A model generated the notes under the pieces. The model had not been told where the DNA came from, ran no database searches, and saw nothing but the letters and a program-made list of their open reading frames with translations. Position numbers and translations under genes: made by a program. Of a DNA stretch of 64,000 nucleotides, positions 23,716-35,491 are shown in pieces (positions within the stretch are counted from its first letter, which is position 1; every line of letters begins with the position of its first letter). The stretch is taken from NCBI GenBank assembly GCA_023101725.1, contig JALJCO010013392.1:1-64000 (forward strand), in the 5' to 3' direction. This DNA is from Atherinomorus stipes. Lineage: Eukaryota; Chordata; Actinopteri; Atheriniformes; Atherinidae.

Positions 23716-25658
23716 AGTGTGAATTTTTTTTCCCCTTTTCTTCACCTTTTGGACATTTGACCTGGTCTTTAGATGGTCTGAATTCCAAAACAGTGTTGAA
23801 AATGCTTGTTTCTATCCTTCCATTCCACTGCAAAATCAGACTTTAGTTTTATCATAGCTTGAAGTTGGCAGTGCAAAAAAAACAAACAAAAAAAAAAACC
23901 AAATGTCTGCAATTTTTCTTAGTTGAATGCATCTGATGCAAGACATGTTCACCAGAAACAGGAAATGACATGAACACGTTGCAACAACCTTTGAGTCCGT
24001 GCACCCACAGGGTCACTTCCTTTTTGTGACAACATAAATCAGATGTAATGTTCTGCAAACTGTTGCATTGTTTTCTCTTTGCCATGTTGGCTAATTCACA
24101 TTGTAACCATTGGTTATATTCTAGGACTCAACATAGCAGTTTTGAATGGGTCTAAATGTGGCAGTGGATATGCATCTTGTTAATAGTTTAATGTGACTTA
24201 AATGTCTTTTTTTGTACATAAATAAAGCTCCAGTCTTTTGTAAACCAAGATTGAGTCTCAGATCATTTACTCCACGCTGTATACAGTGTCAGTGAATTGT
24301 TCCTGTAGTTACTGCGACAGAACAAGATAACTGTTATGTAACTGTTTAACTGTATGTTAAATCTGTCAAAACATTTTTGCTTTGAGTCTGTTGGTTCATT
24401 AGACGTCTTTGTGTGCAGTGACCCTTAAATTCTTCATTATTCTTTTCCCAGAACCTTATTAGCACACTCTTGGTCACACTTTGATTAAACCTGATACATG
24501 AGCAGCTGGGTGACAGCAGCAGTTACAAGTGCCAGTATGTGCCCTGCAGACACCCTTGGGTGATCGCATACACAGCAGACAACGGCTCACGGACCACCTG
24601 AGACTCTAGGGCGGAGGAGACATCTGAGTCCTGGCTGTCTTGAGGCTGCTTCACACCCGCTGCTGTGTGGTCATTCTATCTTGTCTCATTAACATCATTA
24701 ACCTAAATAAACACCCTGAACTCTGTCCTGGTGACACAATGACTGCTTGAAGGCTCTGCTGTAGATGAAGCCTACAAAAGGTTGCTGGATTTATTAAAAC
24801 ACAACAGTGTCCTTGTATTATACTTTGTACAAATGTTTAGATGGAAACTTATTGCTAAATGTCACTTTAGGTTTGTGAGGAAATAATCAACATGATTGCA
24901 ATCTCTACATAGTTCTCCATACTGCAGGTATGTTGAGGGTTTCCTTAACACAATGGGTGAAGTCAAGCAAGAGGCAGCTGAAGAAAATGCTGCAGAGCAA
25001 CTATTGAGTAATAGCCTTATCTGCATCATTCCAATCTGCTCAAGACACAGTTATTCTGGTTGGGAGTTCCTTCACTTGCATAGCTGTATTTGATGTTTTT
25101 GTGCACTTATATCAACTCCATACCTACATACCAGTGACTTTAGAGTGTCTTTGTTTTGTATGTCAATTTCCTATGGAATGCACTGTCAGTTTATTGCATA
25201 CATTTTGACCCCTTCTGCATCAAAAACACTTCAAGCAGAGCAAAGAAAATTCACATCCTCCTTTAAAGTAATATCCCCCCCTTAAAAAGGCGAAACTAGC
25301 AAGCTGACTTTCAGTCAGTCTATACTGAGTACACTTTCATGGCATTATTATACAGTATGTGAATCTTGAGATGTTTATTCATAAGCGCAAGTTGGAAGTC
25401 TATTGTGTCTATGAAGGGACCAGCTGCTACATGCAAGAATGAAAAGCTTGTACCTCTCCACACAAAAGACACCCTTTGTCCTTGACCCTGTCATTAACAG
25501 CAGACAGCCTGAGGACAGGTCCCCTGCTGTTTAAAAGCCCCATGCCCATCGTATACATGTGCATTCACAGGCAAGCAGACTCTTGCAATACCTCCAACTT
25601 CCAACTTGTTTTTGTAGTATTCAGGTCTTCATACTTGTGAAGATGGTTTGGATCAGGG
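23716..25658. other. No gene recognised
   Basis: ACATAAATAAAGCTCC at about 24220 contains a polyadenylation-like AATAAA, but nothing upstream codes for a recognisable protein. Remaining frames are short. Confidence 0.35.
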
Positions 25659-25785
25659 TCCCGTTCCAGAAAGGAGGTTCAACTAATACTGAGTCTAGTG
25701 AGAAACTCTGGGTTAACTTACTCTGAGTTTTTGGTTCCAAAACAGGTGCTGTGAGTTGGTTCAATCAACTCTGAGAAGGGATACA
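25659..25785. repeat. MITE half (CCCGTTCCAGAAAGGAGG)
   Basis: The start CCCGTTCCAGAAAGGAGGTT followed by ACTCTGGGTTAACTTACTC and TGAGTTTTTGGTTCC matches a common teleost MITE type. Only one half is present, and it abuts the next fold-back copy. Confidence 0.5.
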
Positions 25786-26143
25786 ACACCCACAGAATGA
25801 TGTGCCTTCATTTTCTACTCACCCTTCATGCTGAGCAAGACTGTGGAGCACTTTTTTAATATCTCAAATGCAGCCGGAGATCTGGGGTGGTTTTCGTTAT
25901 CTGCCAACATTCATATGATGGGATTCACTGGTGCCTAAATCAAAAAATCCATAAAAGTCCACAAAAACTTGGCAATATTCCTCCATACTGCTCGTCCAAT
26001 GTGATCCAAGTGTCCTGAGTGGGTAGCGACCATAATTTACTCAAAACGACATCATTTGGTATATTTTTATAGCCTAAACAGTAGAAGATCGTACTTAACC
26101 ATGCGTATTCACTCCGGAAGCCGCGGCAGACGAGATCATGCGT

Positions 26144-26183
<40 letters not shown>

Positions 26184-26372
26184 TCCTTTAAATCAATAGC
26201 CAACCCCTCTTGTGTTTGTCCTGGTTTGTCCGCAGCTCGAGCGCTCTTAGCACAACAGCAAATTTCTTCTTCTACGCTTGCATTATTGGCAGAGTAGGCG
26301 TTGAACGCCGTGGCCTCCATTGTGTCATGAACTCGCATGGGTGCGCTGTGGCTATTGTTGCTTGTGCTAGCT
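25786..26372 (+). mobile_element. Partial copy of the fold-back element at 35492
   Basis: Colinear with 35505-36060: shared CACCCACAGAATGA, CAAATGCAGCCGGAGATC, TCCATACTGCTCGTCCAATG, CAAGTGTCCTGAG and TTGCATTAT-GGCA-AGTAGGC. The right arm is absent, so the copy is truncated. It carries an expanded CTTT microsatellite where the other copy has only CTCTTTTTCTTTC. Confidence 0.75.
26144..26184 (+). repeat. (CTTT)n microsatellite
   Basis: About ten near-perfect CTTT units lie inside the fold-back copy, at a site that is only CT-rich in the sister copy. Confidence 0.9.
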
Positions 26373-27703
26373 TCTATCAAAAAAGGGGGGGGAAAAAAAT
26401 CAAATAAATTCAGTTCAGTTCAATACCTTATATCAGACACAGTATATGGTCCATATTGACAAACATACACACAAAACAATTGAAATTCTAAGTTAAAAGG
26501 TCAGAATTGCTGAAGAAACACTGATCAAACTTGTGATTTTGCTCAAAGTGAACTTTTCCTCAATAGCTATCAATGTATATCGCTGATTCTCAAAGGTGTC
26601 ATAACCTAGTGTTTTACATCCACAATTCCTCTTAAATTATCTTCAAATGAATTTTTAATTCTAGTTGGGTGGGAGGAAAATTTAATGAGCGCATTTTAAC
26701 CTCTTTTTATCTCCAACTTTTGTTTGTCGCGAGAATACGCACGAGAGTTAGACCTGTCTGTAAGCGCGCTCACGAGGCAAACGTCAAAGTCAATATAAAG
26801 TTTTATCAGGACAGGGCAGGTGAAGGAAATGATGTCCCAACAGAGAAAAACATGATCAAAAACATAACGGTATGGTTGATAGAGAGGATCCGCGGAGTTA
26901 AAGGGCTGGACTCTGATGAATATAAGAAGCAGACGTCTGACATGAAGTTAACCAAACACTGTTAGCTTTTGGAGCTACATTAGCAGCTTGTCCGCTCGTC
27001 TACCATTGTTTACTGGTCTCTTACACAAAAAATAATAAATTACACAAGCAGCAACACTTACCGACTACACATCCTCACTGATAAATATAATCCAGTGGTC
27101 CCTGGTAGTGCTGTCCCTCCTGTTAAAGCAGCGAAAACTGCTGAATTTCTGCCGAGGCAACCCAGCACGGCAACACGCTATCGCCACCTAGTGGGCCACA
27201 AAAAACTTTACATTTTGTACCTTTGGGCCCAGAACCGGTTCACCCAATACGCACACTACGTTGGGGGGCCCCAAAAAATAAAAGAAGCCCCAAGGAAGAA
27301 ATAAAAAAAAAAACAACCCCCCCCCCCCCCCCAACAAAAAAAAAACCGCCCGTCGCGCATGTGTTCCGCATTCCAAGCACATCAGGCTGGAGAGGAGAAC
27401 AGGGAGATGAAGCGGATTAAGGGATGTATAAGAAAAGGAGAAGGAAAGAACATGAGAATGAAGCGCGGGAAAAGCAGCCAGGTAACTCTACTCTCCCGGT
27501 GGAATAGTGGGAGGGACTCGTCCATGTTTGATCTAAATTAGCAGGGGGTGCATCTCTCCCTGTGCATCTTGCTGGCTTCTATCAGTTTAGTTGTAGTTTT
27601 GAAGTTTCAACTGTACTTACAAAAAAAATAGAAAGTAGGCCTAATGGATAAATATTGGCTAAGATTTAATTTTGTTTGCTTTGATAACCAACAGGCACAT
27701 ATG
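26373..27703. other. No gene recognised; homopolymers
   Basis: The frame 26669-26965 (98 codons) has no motif I recognise. At 27301-27354 there are runs of A, then about 16 C, then A, which may be an unreliable stretch. GCCACCTAGTGG near 27183 is a word found in several fish repeats. Confidence 0.35.
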
Positions 27704-28232
27704 CAGTCGTCCTCAAAATTATTCATACCCTCCAGTTAAAGAAAATATTAAATTCACAATAGTAATTCAAATAACAGGAAGCTAAAGAAACTAATAATGA
27801 ATTAAAAAAATAACTATATTATAATTTTTGAAGTAAAATATTGATTTTGAATTATGGTTGAAAATATCATTTAAAACAAATAAACAAACAAAACTGCCCC
27901 AACACAATAGCGCACCTTTCCCATGAACAGTTGACCAAAATATCTGTCAACAGGTGCAGGAGTCTTTTTGAACATTAGAGAAAACAGCTGATTGCAGTGA
28001 TTGTCTCAAAGTGTTACTCGACAACATTTTAGCTTCGGAGCCCCATCATGCATGTTTACTTGTTTTATTTTTTGTGTGTTTGTGTTCAATATTTCTGTTG
28101 AACCACAATTGAAAATCAATATGATTTTCATAAAATTTTATTTATTACTTTTGTCAATTTCAACTTATTTCACTGACAGCTGATTTTCTTCCTTCTTTAA
28201 TTGGAGGGTATGAATAATTTTGAGGACATCTG
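27704..28232 (+). mobile_element. 500-bp TIR element, copy 2 (complete)
   Basis: The terminal inverted repeats of about 33 bases start GTCCTCAAAATTATTCATAC and continue CCTCCA; the right end is the complement (GGAGGGTATGAATAATTTTG). The interior shares AGCACCTTTCCCATGAACAG, TGTCAACAGGTGCAGGAGTC and TTTTAGCTTCGGAGCCCC with copies 1 and 3. The ends resemble teleost Tc1/mariner TIRs. The expected TA flank is not clear, and no transposase is present. Confidence 0.8.
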
Positions 28233-29380
28233 ATGCAGATATCTTATAAGAATATAAGAACTGAAACTCAAAATATTCTGTACTAAATAAGTAATTTGTA
28301 ACAATATGGTATGATCCAGCCCTATGATAAATTATCATATAAATAATTGCCTACATTTGAAGTATAAGTAAAACAAACACAGCCAATTTGATGGAGATGA
28401 ATAAATATTAGCCATATCCATATAACAAGTGCTGTGCTTATGTTTTCTACTACAAGAAACCAGTGCAGGGACAAAGCCAGCTTAATCTAGGTCACAGTGC
28501 CAACTCTAGTGCAGGCACATCCACAGATGTGCCAACCCTATATCTTTTATGTTTAATGCACTGGGTGTAATGTGCAACTGTTGACAGTTTTTGCAGTTCC
28601 GTTAGGAGGGCCCCTTACCAGAACTTTGCCTAGGGCCCCTTAGAGGTCTGAACCGGCTCTGTTCGGGCCGCAGAAACAGCTTGCACTTTCAATACACAAG
28701 CCATGCTGTTATTTGTAGGAACTGTTACAATGTATTCTCCCACCACCTGGGTGGGAGTAGCCTAATGTGTCAATTAGCTGTACAATAACTCCAACTTCCC
28801 TAAAATGTAGACCCTTTCAAAAGAAAATAATGGAAGGTTTAGATGTGCCACCCTTTTCCCAGCCTGTACCAGCCCCCTCATCAAAAACTTTCTAGACTCG
28901 CCCCTGCTTGCTACTGTTATGTATCATGTATTGGCTTCATAATCACAAGTGTGCTCGACAGCTTAAGACGAGGAAAAAAAAACAACAACCTAGGTTTAGA
29001 ATCTGGAAAATGCATTCTTTGCATCACTTTCTCACTTATGTCATAAAGTAGCACGTGCTTACCACTACATCACATTTCCTCAGAAGCTATTTTGGCGACT
29101 GGTCTTTAACAGCTTGAATAAGTGTGCCTTACAAAGAAACCTGTGACCAAAAACAAACAAACAAAAATCTTGCTCCAACTTCCACTTATGCTTCGATAAA
29201 TAATAATAGTAATAATAATCAGATAAAAAGTGTTTTTTTTGTCTTGTTGTTTTTTTTTTAGGTCATTAACAATGGAAGTGCCTCAAGTTTAGTTTTAAGA
29301 AACGAGGCCATTGCTTGTCAGATCGCTCGCTTTGAATAGACGCACCTTGACTCGAGTATTAAGTTTCAGTGGCGCACCCC
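28233..29380. other. No gene recognised; one hAT-like end
   Basis: TCTAGACTCGCCCCTG ending near 28910 resembles the right end of a hAT repeat (its complement starts CAGGGGCGAGTCTAG). AGGGCCCCTTACC and TAGGGCCCCTTAG near 28610-28645 are repeat-like. Towards 29280 CpG frequency rises. Confidence 0.35.
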
Positions 29381-29385
29381 GTCTT

Positions 29386-29391
29386 TATAAA
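29386..29391 (+). promoter_or_regulatory. Candidate TATA box of a host promoter
   Basis: TATAAA inside CGTCTTTATAAACG lies in the only clearly CpG-rich stretch of this part of the window (about 29290-29690). A start site about 25-30 bases downstream would fall near 29415, just before GC-rich transcribed-looking sequence. Confidence 0.4.
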
Positions 29392-29414
29392 CGTTTGTGT
29401 AAGTGCGCGTGCTT

Positions 29415-29728
29415 GTCTAGTGTACGTGTGTGCGTTTGAAGGGTGCTCCGCCCAGACAGGGGGTACGCGCGCGACTGTTAGGAGAAAAGTCAGTCAGAGC
29501 GGAGTTTAAACAGGGACGACACACGAAAGAAAGAAAACAGACGAAGCGTTGCCGCAAGAAAGACGTATGGATTTACTCCACCTCTCCGCCATTGCCGGGT
29601 AGACTCGCGGAAGAAGGACGGTTGAAACTAAAGAAGTTGCACCCGCTCAGGAGTTTTTACGTGTGAAGAATGAGAACGTTGACACCGACCAGCTAATCTT
29701 AACCTGCTCTCAGAAGTTCACCAGGTTG
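29415..29728 (+). other. Candidate host 5'-UTR first exon
   Basis: The tract contains many CpGs (for example GTACGCGCGCGACTG near 29463). The two ATGs in it (29567 and 29669) both run into stops after a few codons, so it would be non-coding leader. It ends at CCAG/GTTGGTAAAG, offering splice donors after 29724 (GTTGGT) or 29728 (GTAAAG). No repeat ends were seen in it, unlike most of the window. If real, it starts a + strand gene whose coding exons lie further right. This rests on composition and signals only. Confidence 0.35.
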
Positions 29729-30356
29729 GTAAAGTTTATTGTTGGGAAGATTTAGAAACTCAAGAAGTTACCTTAAGAGGTATCCTCTACGTCGTTCAGG
29801 TGGGGAAAACATTACATAGGCTATGTATTATTAAGCCTTCCTGTTGATCATTTAACATCTTTGTTGGTTTAGTGAAAAAAATATTAGGTTTATTTGAGCT
29901 GATTTACACAGCTACTCAACCACTTGGCAAACAGCGTGACGCTTCTCAACTTTCTGTGTGGATAGGAGTTATCGTATGTTCATGAAATTTACTTTAAAAC
30001 ATTTTGAAAGAAAAAAATATCTAATTATATTGGGGGTGGAGGACGCTGTAACAGGATGTTCCACAATTACCGGACTTTTTTTTTTCTGACTGAACAAGAA
30101 ACAAAACCAAACAAAAAGAATAGTTACTTGAGAGACAAAAGCACAGAAATGAGATATTCACACAGATGAAAAACTCCAATTGGTTGCCAGAATCATATTC
30201 TCATTAGGAGGGGGAAGAAAAATAATAATCTGCTGTTTTAAGCGAACCTCACCACTCTTTTTTCCCCCTATCATTCTCATTTTTCTTTCATACCTCTTAT
30301 GCTTTTCAGCATTTAAGTTTATAATCACATGAGCAACATTTTCCAAACTCTGCACA

Positions 30357-30414
<58 letters not shown>

Positions 30415-33400
30415 GCTCAGAGGCTCAACTTCCAAACCACAGTTAGAATGAGCATCAGTAATGGAGGGTAGGCTACATTTCTGCTTGATGGCAAAACCTA
30501 AGAGGCAAATCATCAGTCAATCTCATGAAATGGCACATTTAAAGGAAATCCTCTGCTTAGATTTAGTTATGATTATATTTTTAGCAAAAATGTGAAAGAT
30601 AAATTGTGTGAGCAACTTTGATTCTATTCTTTCTCTTCAGGACAGGTTTTAGCCTTGATAATAACTCCTCTATTTTTCTCTTTGACATGACTCTCCACCT
30701 ATATTTAGTCCATGGCATGCATGCATAGCTGGTTTCTTGTGTTACAAGTGCCCCAATAGAGAACAAGATTCAGATTACATCTGATTATTTGTTTGTATTT
30801 AATGGCCATGCTTTAAAGAAATCCTACTTCCAGCTCAATTTGGGTTTAGTGTATCAAAACGGAGATAAAAATAGGTTTGCCTTTCAACGTTATTGTGTCC
30901 AAGAAACACTGTAGCAAGTTGTGTTTTCTATAATTTTGTTTCTGTCTTAGATAAAGCAAAGTTAAAATTTTGACAGACAAATAAAATAACAGGAACTCTT
31001 TCAAAGGCAATTCAAATTTAATTCTTATCACAGTAGTCAATGACATAACACTTCTCTGTCAGCTCAGTTTGGACTGCCTAGGTCTAAAAGTATGTCATTC
31101 ATCGAGATGCTAAGATTTGCTGCCAGCTTGCATGTCACTCTCAAGCCACAACCATAAATTGAGCTTTGAGCACAAATTGGTCTGCTGTTCTGGACAGAGA
31201 AGCATCTATCACTGGATCAATCTCTCGTGTCTGGATCTACACTAAGACTTTATTTTTGAGGACATTATTCCAGCAGTGGTTGGTAAAATCCTGTGTATGT
31301 TGACCACTTCTCTGAGTTTAGCGCCTTAGGTCCGAGTCTCGTAGCTTAGGTTGCTTAAACTCTACACTCTTTCCATGTGTTTATTTCATGTAAGTAGCTT
31401 TGGACAAAAGTGCTTAAGTAATATGATGAGTCAGTGTTGCCAGAAAAATTGGGATAGACCGACTGCTAGCTTGTCATGTTAAAGTCATTTGATAACTAAT
31501 TGAAGTCAGAATGGCACTATCAGTTTTATAATGTCTAGCTTGAGTAGTGATGTCTCTTTAGGCATTAACCTTCAGAGTAATTACGTTTTATGTACTCTAA
31601 GATTGACTGCTGGATGGGCAGGGGAGCAGGTGTGTCAAATATTTATTTAGGGATCAAAAGAAAGAAATTTAGTGGTAACTAAAGCTGCCCACATTTATAT
31701 CCTCTGCCTCATTTTAAAGGTAAAACTGAGTTTAGCTTTTCTCTGGATTGAGAAACTCATAGTTTCCACTATTGTCTGTTAAACTTTAAAAGCTCATTTT
31801 TTCCTGATTAAGGTTTCAGGTTTGGGTGAATTCACACAAATGCAAAAAAAAAAAAAAGTACATCACTTTGAGTGTGTGTAATGCACTTTGGCTTCGTAAT
31901 TAAATAAAACATGTCAGTTTTGTTCAGGGCAATGTTTTCCACCTAATCTTGGGTATTTATCTTATCTTCTTTATACATCAGTCATCTGCACCATTTCTAT
32001 CATCCTTTGATAGTGAGTGCAAAAACTTAAATGCCAAAGACGGGTTAATTATTTATTTGATAGATTTGTTTGACTTTGTTGGGTAAAGTTGCACATTTTT
32101 GGTTTTCAGTTGTAAGCGATGGACCTAAATTGATGGGCAGTTACCAAAACATACTTTTCTATCCAATCACTTTTATTTGAATTTTTGTATTTCATTAAAT
32201 GGACAGATAAAAAAAAGAACAGCATGACTTTGGTATCTATTGGTTACCAGCTGTGCTGCTCTGGCATTTGCCAGAAACTCGTATTTTTAGACTTGCAGCT
32301 TTCAGCTAAGGGGCTAAGTCCTTTTCACAGTGTCACACAGTAAAGAGACAATAGTCTTTTCCTTTTAAGGTCAGTAATTTCAGCACATCTTAAATGGGAG
32401 ACCTGGTGATACCCAGAGGTGCTGCTAATTATGGGGGGAATCTCATGAGGGATGTACTATAACCACTTTGTCGTTAACACAGATATCTGTGCTGTCCTGT
32501 TTCGGCAGGCTGTCATGTACTAGTTCACATCGTACATTTGACATCGTCCTACATTTCATTAGGGAACTTCTAAAATCTAAACACGGTATTTGACAATGCA
32601 ATGTTAATTTTTTGGGGTTAGGAATGTGCCAGTTTCAAGGTACACCATGGTATGAAAAGTTGCGGTTCAGTTTCAGTCATAGTTTCCCTGCTGTAAATTA
32701 TGTTCTGTCTTATTAAACACAGGGAGAGTGTGCAGGCCAGATGAAACTCGAGTTGTGCGCAGGTGTGGTAAAAAATGTAGATGCTCTCCCGGGGTGTGTG
32801 AGTAGCAGAGCTTGGGTGGAATTACTACACCCTTCAATCGAACAAAATCGTTCGCTTTCAGTGGTTGCTGCCAAAATGTATTATTCTCTATCCTGTCTTT
32901 CTATCAGGATTCAATTTAGCCAAACAAAGAAATCCTTATTGTCAACCCCTAAACACAATAGTTTATAAAGTTCTCCTTGTTTAGACGTCCTATCCACTTA
33001 ACATAATATTGAAAATAAAAATATAACTTAAGGGCAACAAAACACTTTTCTTCTATGGGCCTCCGTGGACCACTGTTGAAACTTACACCCTTACCTGGAT
33101 CTGTCATAAATAGGACACTTAAAGTGCTAATGACACGTTTTTTGAAATTTTTTGCCATGTTTTATCGACCAAAATGTTCATGATGATCTATGTAACAAAA
33201 ACAAGCGCATCTGCACAGATGAGTTATTAGAAAACATTGCTGCTTTTCAGCACATCTGACCAGACTGTGGCGTTGTGAGTCAAAACTGGATATGACGTCT
33301 GCAAGAGCATTTAGCCGTGCCTCCTAAACATCGGATATTTATATAGATACACGTCTGATTAACTTCTAACTGCACAGAACTACTTATTTTGTCTTGGGGT

Positions 33401-33610
33401 TTTGGTGTATAGTAAAGTTACTTGAAGTTAAGGGTCGTGTCATCAACACTTTAAAGATAAAAAGTGATGTTGCTTTCTTTTTTAAGATTGTGTGACACAG
33501 AAGGGCACTGAATTATGCAACTGATAAATGTATCACTTCCCTGATTGCTCAAGTTTTATAGCAACTTTTAGGGATGACGATGATGGTGGAATGGTATCGG
33601 CGATTTCCTA
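29729..33610. other. No gene recognised; possible intron
   Basis: AT-rich sequence with a GT microsatellite (own entry), an A-run near 31846 and a hAT-like CAGTTTCAAGGTACACC at about 32630. No exon with credible splice sites was seen. Confidence 0.35.
30360..30412 (+). repeat. (GT)n microsatellite
   Basis: About 26 uninterrupted GT units. Confidence 0.95.
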
Positions 33611-33948
33611 TACCCCGAAAAAAAAAAAACATTGGGGGGGGAGGAAAATAATATATAAACTAAATTAGGGAATGGGAATGAAAAAACCTTTTAAATGGGG
33701 AAGGGGTAGGGGAAAGCCTAAATATCCCCAAAAAAAAACAATCCCGGAAAGGGGGGGGGATCCCCCTTGAAAAAAAAAATCAATATAAAAAAAAAAATAA
33801 TTTTCCCCGAAAAAAAATTTTTCTCTTTGGGGGGGGGGGAGACAAAAAAGAAAGGGGGGGGATTTTTTAAAAAAAAATGGATTACAAAATTTTTAAAAAA
33901 AAATTTTTTTTTTAAAAACCAATTAAATTAAAAAAAAAAATAAAAAAA

Positions 33949-33981
<33 letters not shown>
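33611..33981. other. Homopolymer-riddled tract, probable assembly artefact
   Basis: Runs of 8-20 A and 7-10 G alternate with short T and C runs (TTTTCCCC, GGGGAAGGGGTAGGGG) over about 370 bases. It starts and ends abruptly against ordinary sequence and finishes in a poly-A of more than 20. No natural repeat unit is evident. It resembles a low-quality consensus. Confidence 0.6.
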
Positions 33982-33985
<4 letters not shown>

Positions 33986-34587
33986 CTTTCCAAGCAACTG
34001 TGTTTGAGACTCCTTTTACAGTTAATGTGTTGGCAAAAAGACTTTGCTGTTTGCAGGAAAATGGATAGTATTCAGGATGCTTAATAGCAGATAGCATTAT
34101 TTATTTCTGTTTTGCAAGCATACATAAGTAATTAATGATGACTTGGATGTCACTGTGGTCTCTACGCCTAGTGTCAGTTCATGACACCGCAGCTGCACTA
34201 CAAAGTCCAAGTTGCAATACACAAAACAGAGGAGCTCTTTTAAAATAACAGGATTTTTGTCAATTTTAGATGACCACACATTAAAGAATCTTAATCTGAA
34301 TATTGATATGGATATATCAATTCAAGAGCATCAGCAACATTTACATGAATTACCTGAAGCATAGACACTAGACACATACTCTCCAGTCAGCAGCTCCTGA
34401 TTATGAAGAGTGAGTGAGTGCTGTTGAAACCCAATAACCATCAGTGTAACTTATAATGTCAAACTTGCACACTGAGCAAACTAGACACATAAGGACATTC
34501 AGACAGTATTTAGGACAGTGACACATTTTCTCTGTTCTCATGCACACTTGCGCAAAAGAATTTGGGATTTTGTGTCAGTATTAGAGG
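33982..34587. other. No gene recognised
   Basis: Ordinary AT-rich sequence; nothing seen. Confidence 0.35.
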
Positions 34588-34721
34588 TAGAGATGTCCCG
34601 ATCAGGTTTTTTTTGCCCCCGATTCTGAGTCCGAGTCATTAGATTTTGAGGATCAGCCGATACCGAGTCCCGATTCGATACTTCTATAATAAAATGAAAA
34701 TTGAACAGAAAAAGACAGATA
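34588..34721 (+). repeat. hAT-type repeat end (TAGAGATGTCCCGATC)
   Basis: TAGAGATGTCCCGATCAGG followed by CCGATTCTGAGTCCGAG and CCGATACCGAGTCCCG is a recurrent teleost hAT-type repeat end. The partner end is missing; a palindrome interrupts it. Confidence 0.5.
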
Positions 34722-34755
34722 CAGTGTTTCCTACAGCATGCTGTAGGAAACACTG
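34722..34755. repeat. Perfect 34-bp palindrome
   Basis: CAGTGTTTCCTACAGCA is followed at once by its exact reverse complement, with the centre between 34738 and 34739. CAGTGTTTCC is the start of a known class of hAT terminal repeats, so this may be two ends of one MITE joined head to head after the interior was lost. The flanks show no 8-bp duplication. Confidence 0.75.
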
Positions 34756-34775
34756 GTGATACCACTGGTCGGAGA

Positions 34776-34803
34776 GGGGAGAGGGGAGAGGGGGGAGGGG
34801 GGG
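34776..34803 (+). other. G-quadruplex-type motif
   Basis: Four G-runs (4, 4, 6 and 7 long) are separated by AGA, AGA and A. This meets the usual G4 pattern with very short loops. Confidence 0.7.
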
Positions 34804-35487
34804 TCATGAACACACTAGCCGAATCTGATTCTGAATCCTTTTTAATTTACATCATAGCTTGAAGGTGGAATTGGGGAGTCAGGAGGTGTCACATTTGTTA
34901 TATTTTTTCCTTTTATTTATTCTTATTTCAATTTATTGTTACACCACCTCTAATCATTTACATTCTTTCAATCAGATTTTTAAAACACAATATTTAGCAT
35001 ACATTTCTACACAGACTAACACAATTATTGAGGAATTGATCATTTGTGAATGTATGTGGGCTAAATCACAAAGGAAACTATTTGGTTATTTCTCCATTTC
35101 TCTAAATTATGGGACCGTTTGGTTCTTTATCTGCTGGACAGCAAATAAAACCAACACCGCAGATTTTAAATAAACTGTGAAACAACAGATAATATGATAT
35201 AATGGGTGCTTCAATTTTATCCACTAAGTAAAGGCAAACAAAGTTTAACCAGCATTCTTTACGTTTTTTTTTCCCTGTCACTCCAAGCTTGTCAGGCCAG
35301 ACAACAGCAGCCCTGTCAAACCTGCACTGGTGCACACGCTGCACCCGTAACGTTAAACCAGCACACATTGTCGGGTTGCATCGATAAGTATGAACAGTGT
35401 GTTGCATATTATGATGAGTTTATTATTGTATGCTTTGACAAATGGATCAAACTTTCTGAACTTTGCTCAGTTCAGCGCTACTTCACT
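34804..35487. other. No gene recognised
   Basis: AT-rich; frames at 34859-35173 and 35206-35496 show no family motif. Confidence 0.35.
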
Positions 35488-35491
35488 TTAA

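Noticed and set aside
24215..24235. AATAAA near 24222 as the 3' end of a host gene
   Set aside because: No coding exon was recognised upstream on that strand; an isolated hexamer is uninformative in AT-rich DNA.
33912..34097. Minus-strand 61-codon frame rich in phenylalanine
   Set aside because: It lies largely in the homopolymer tract, which is probably an artefact.
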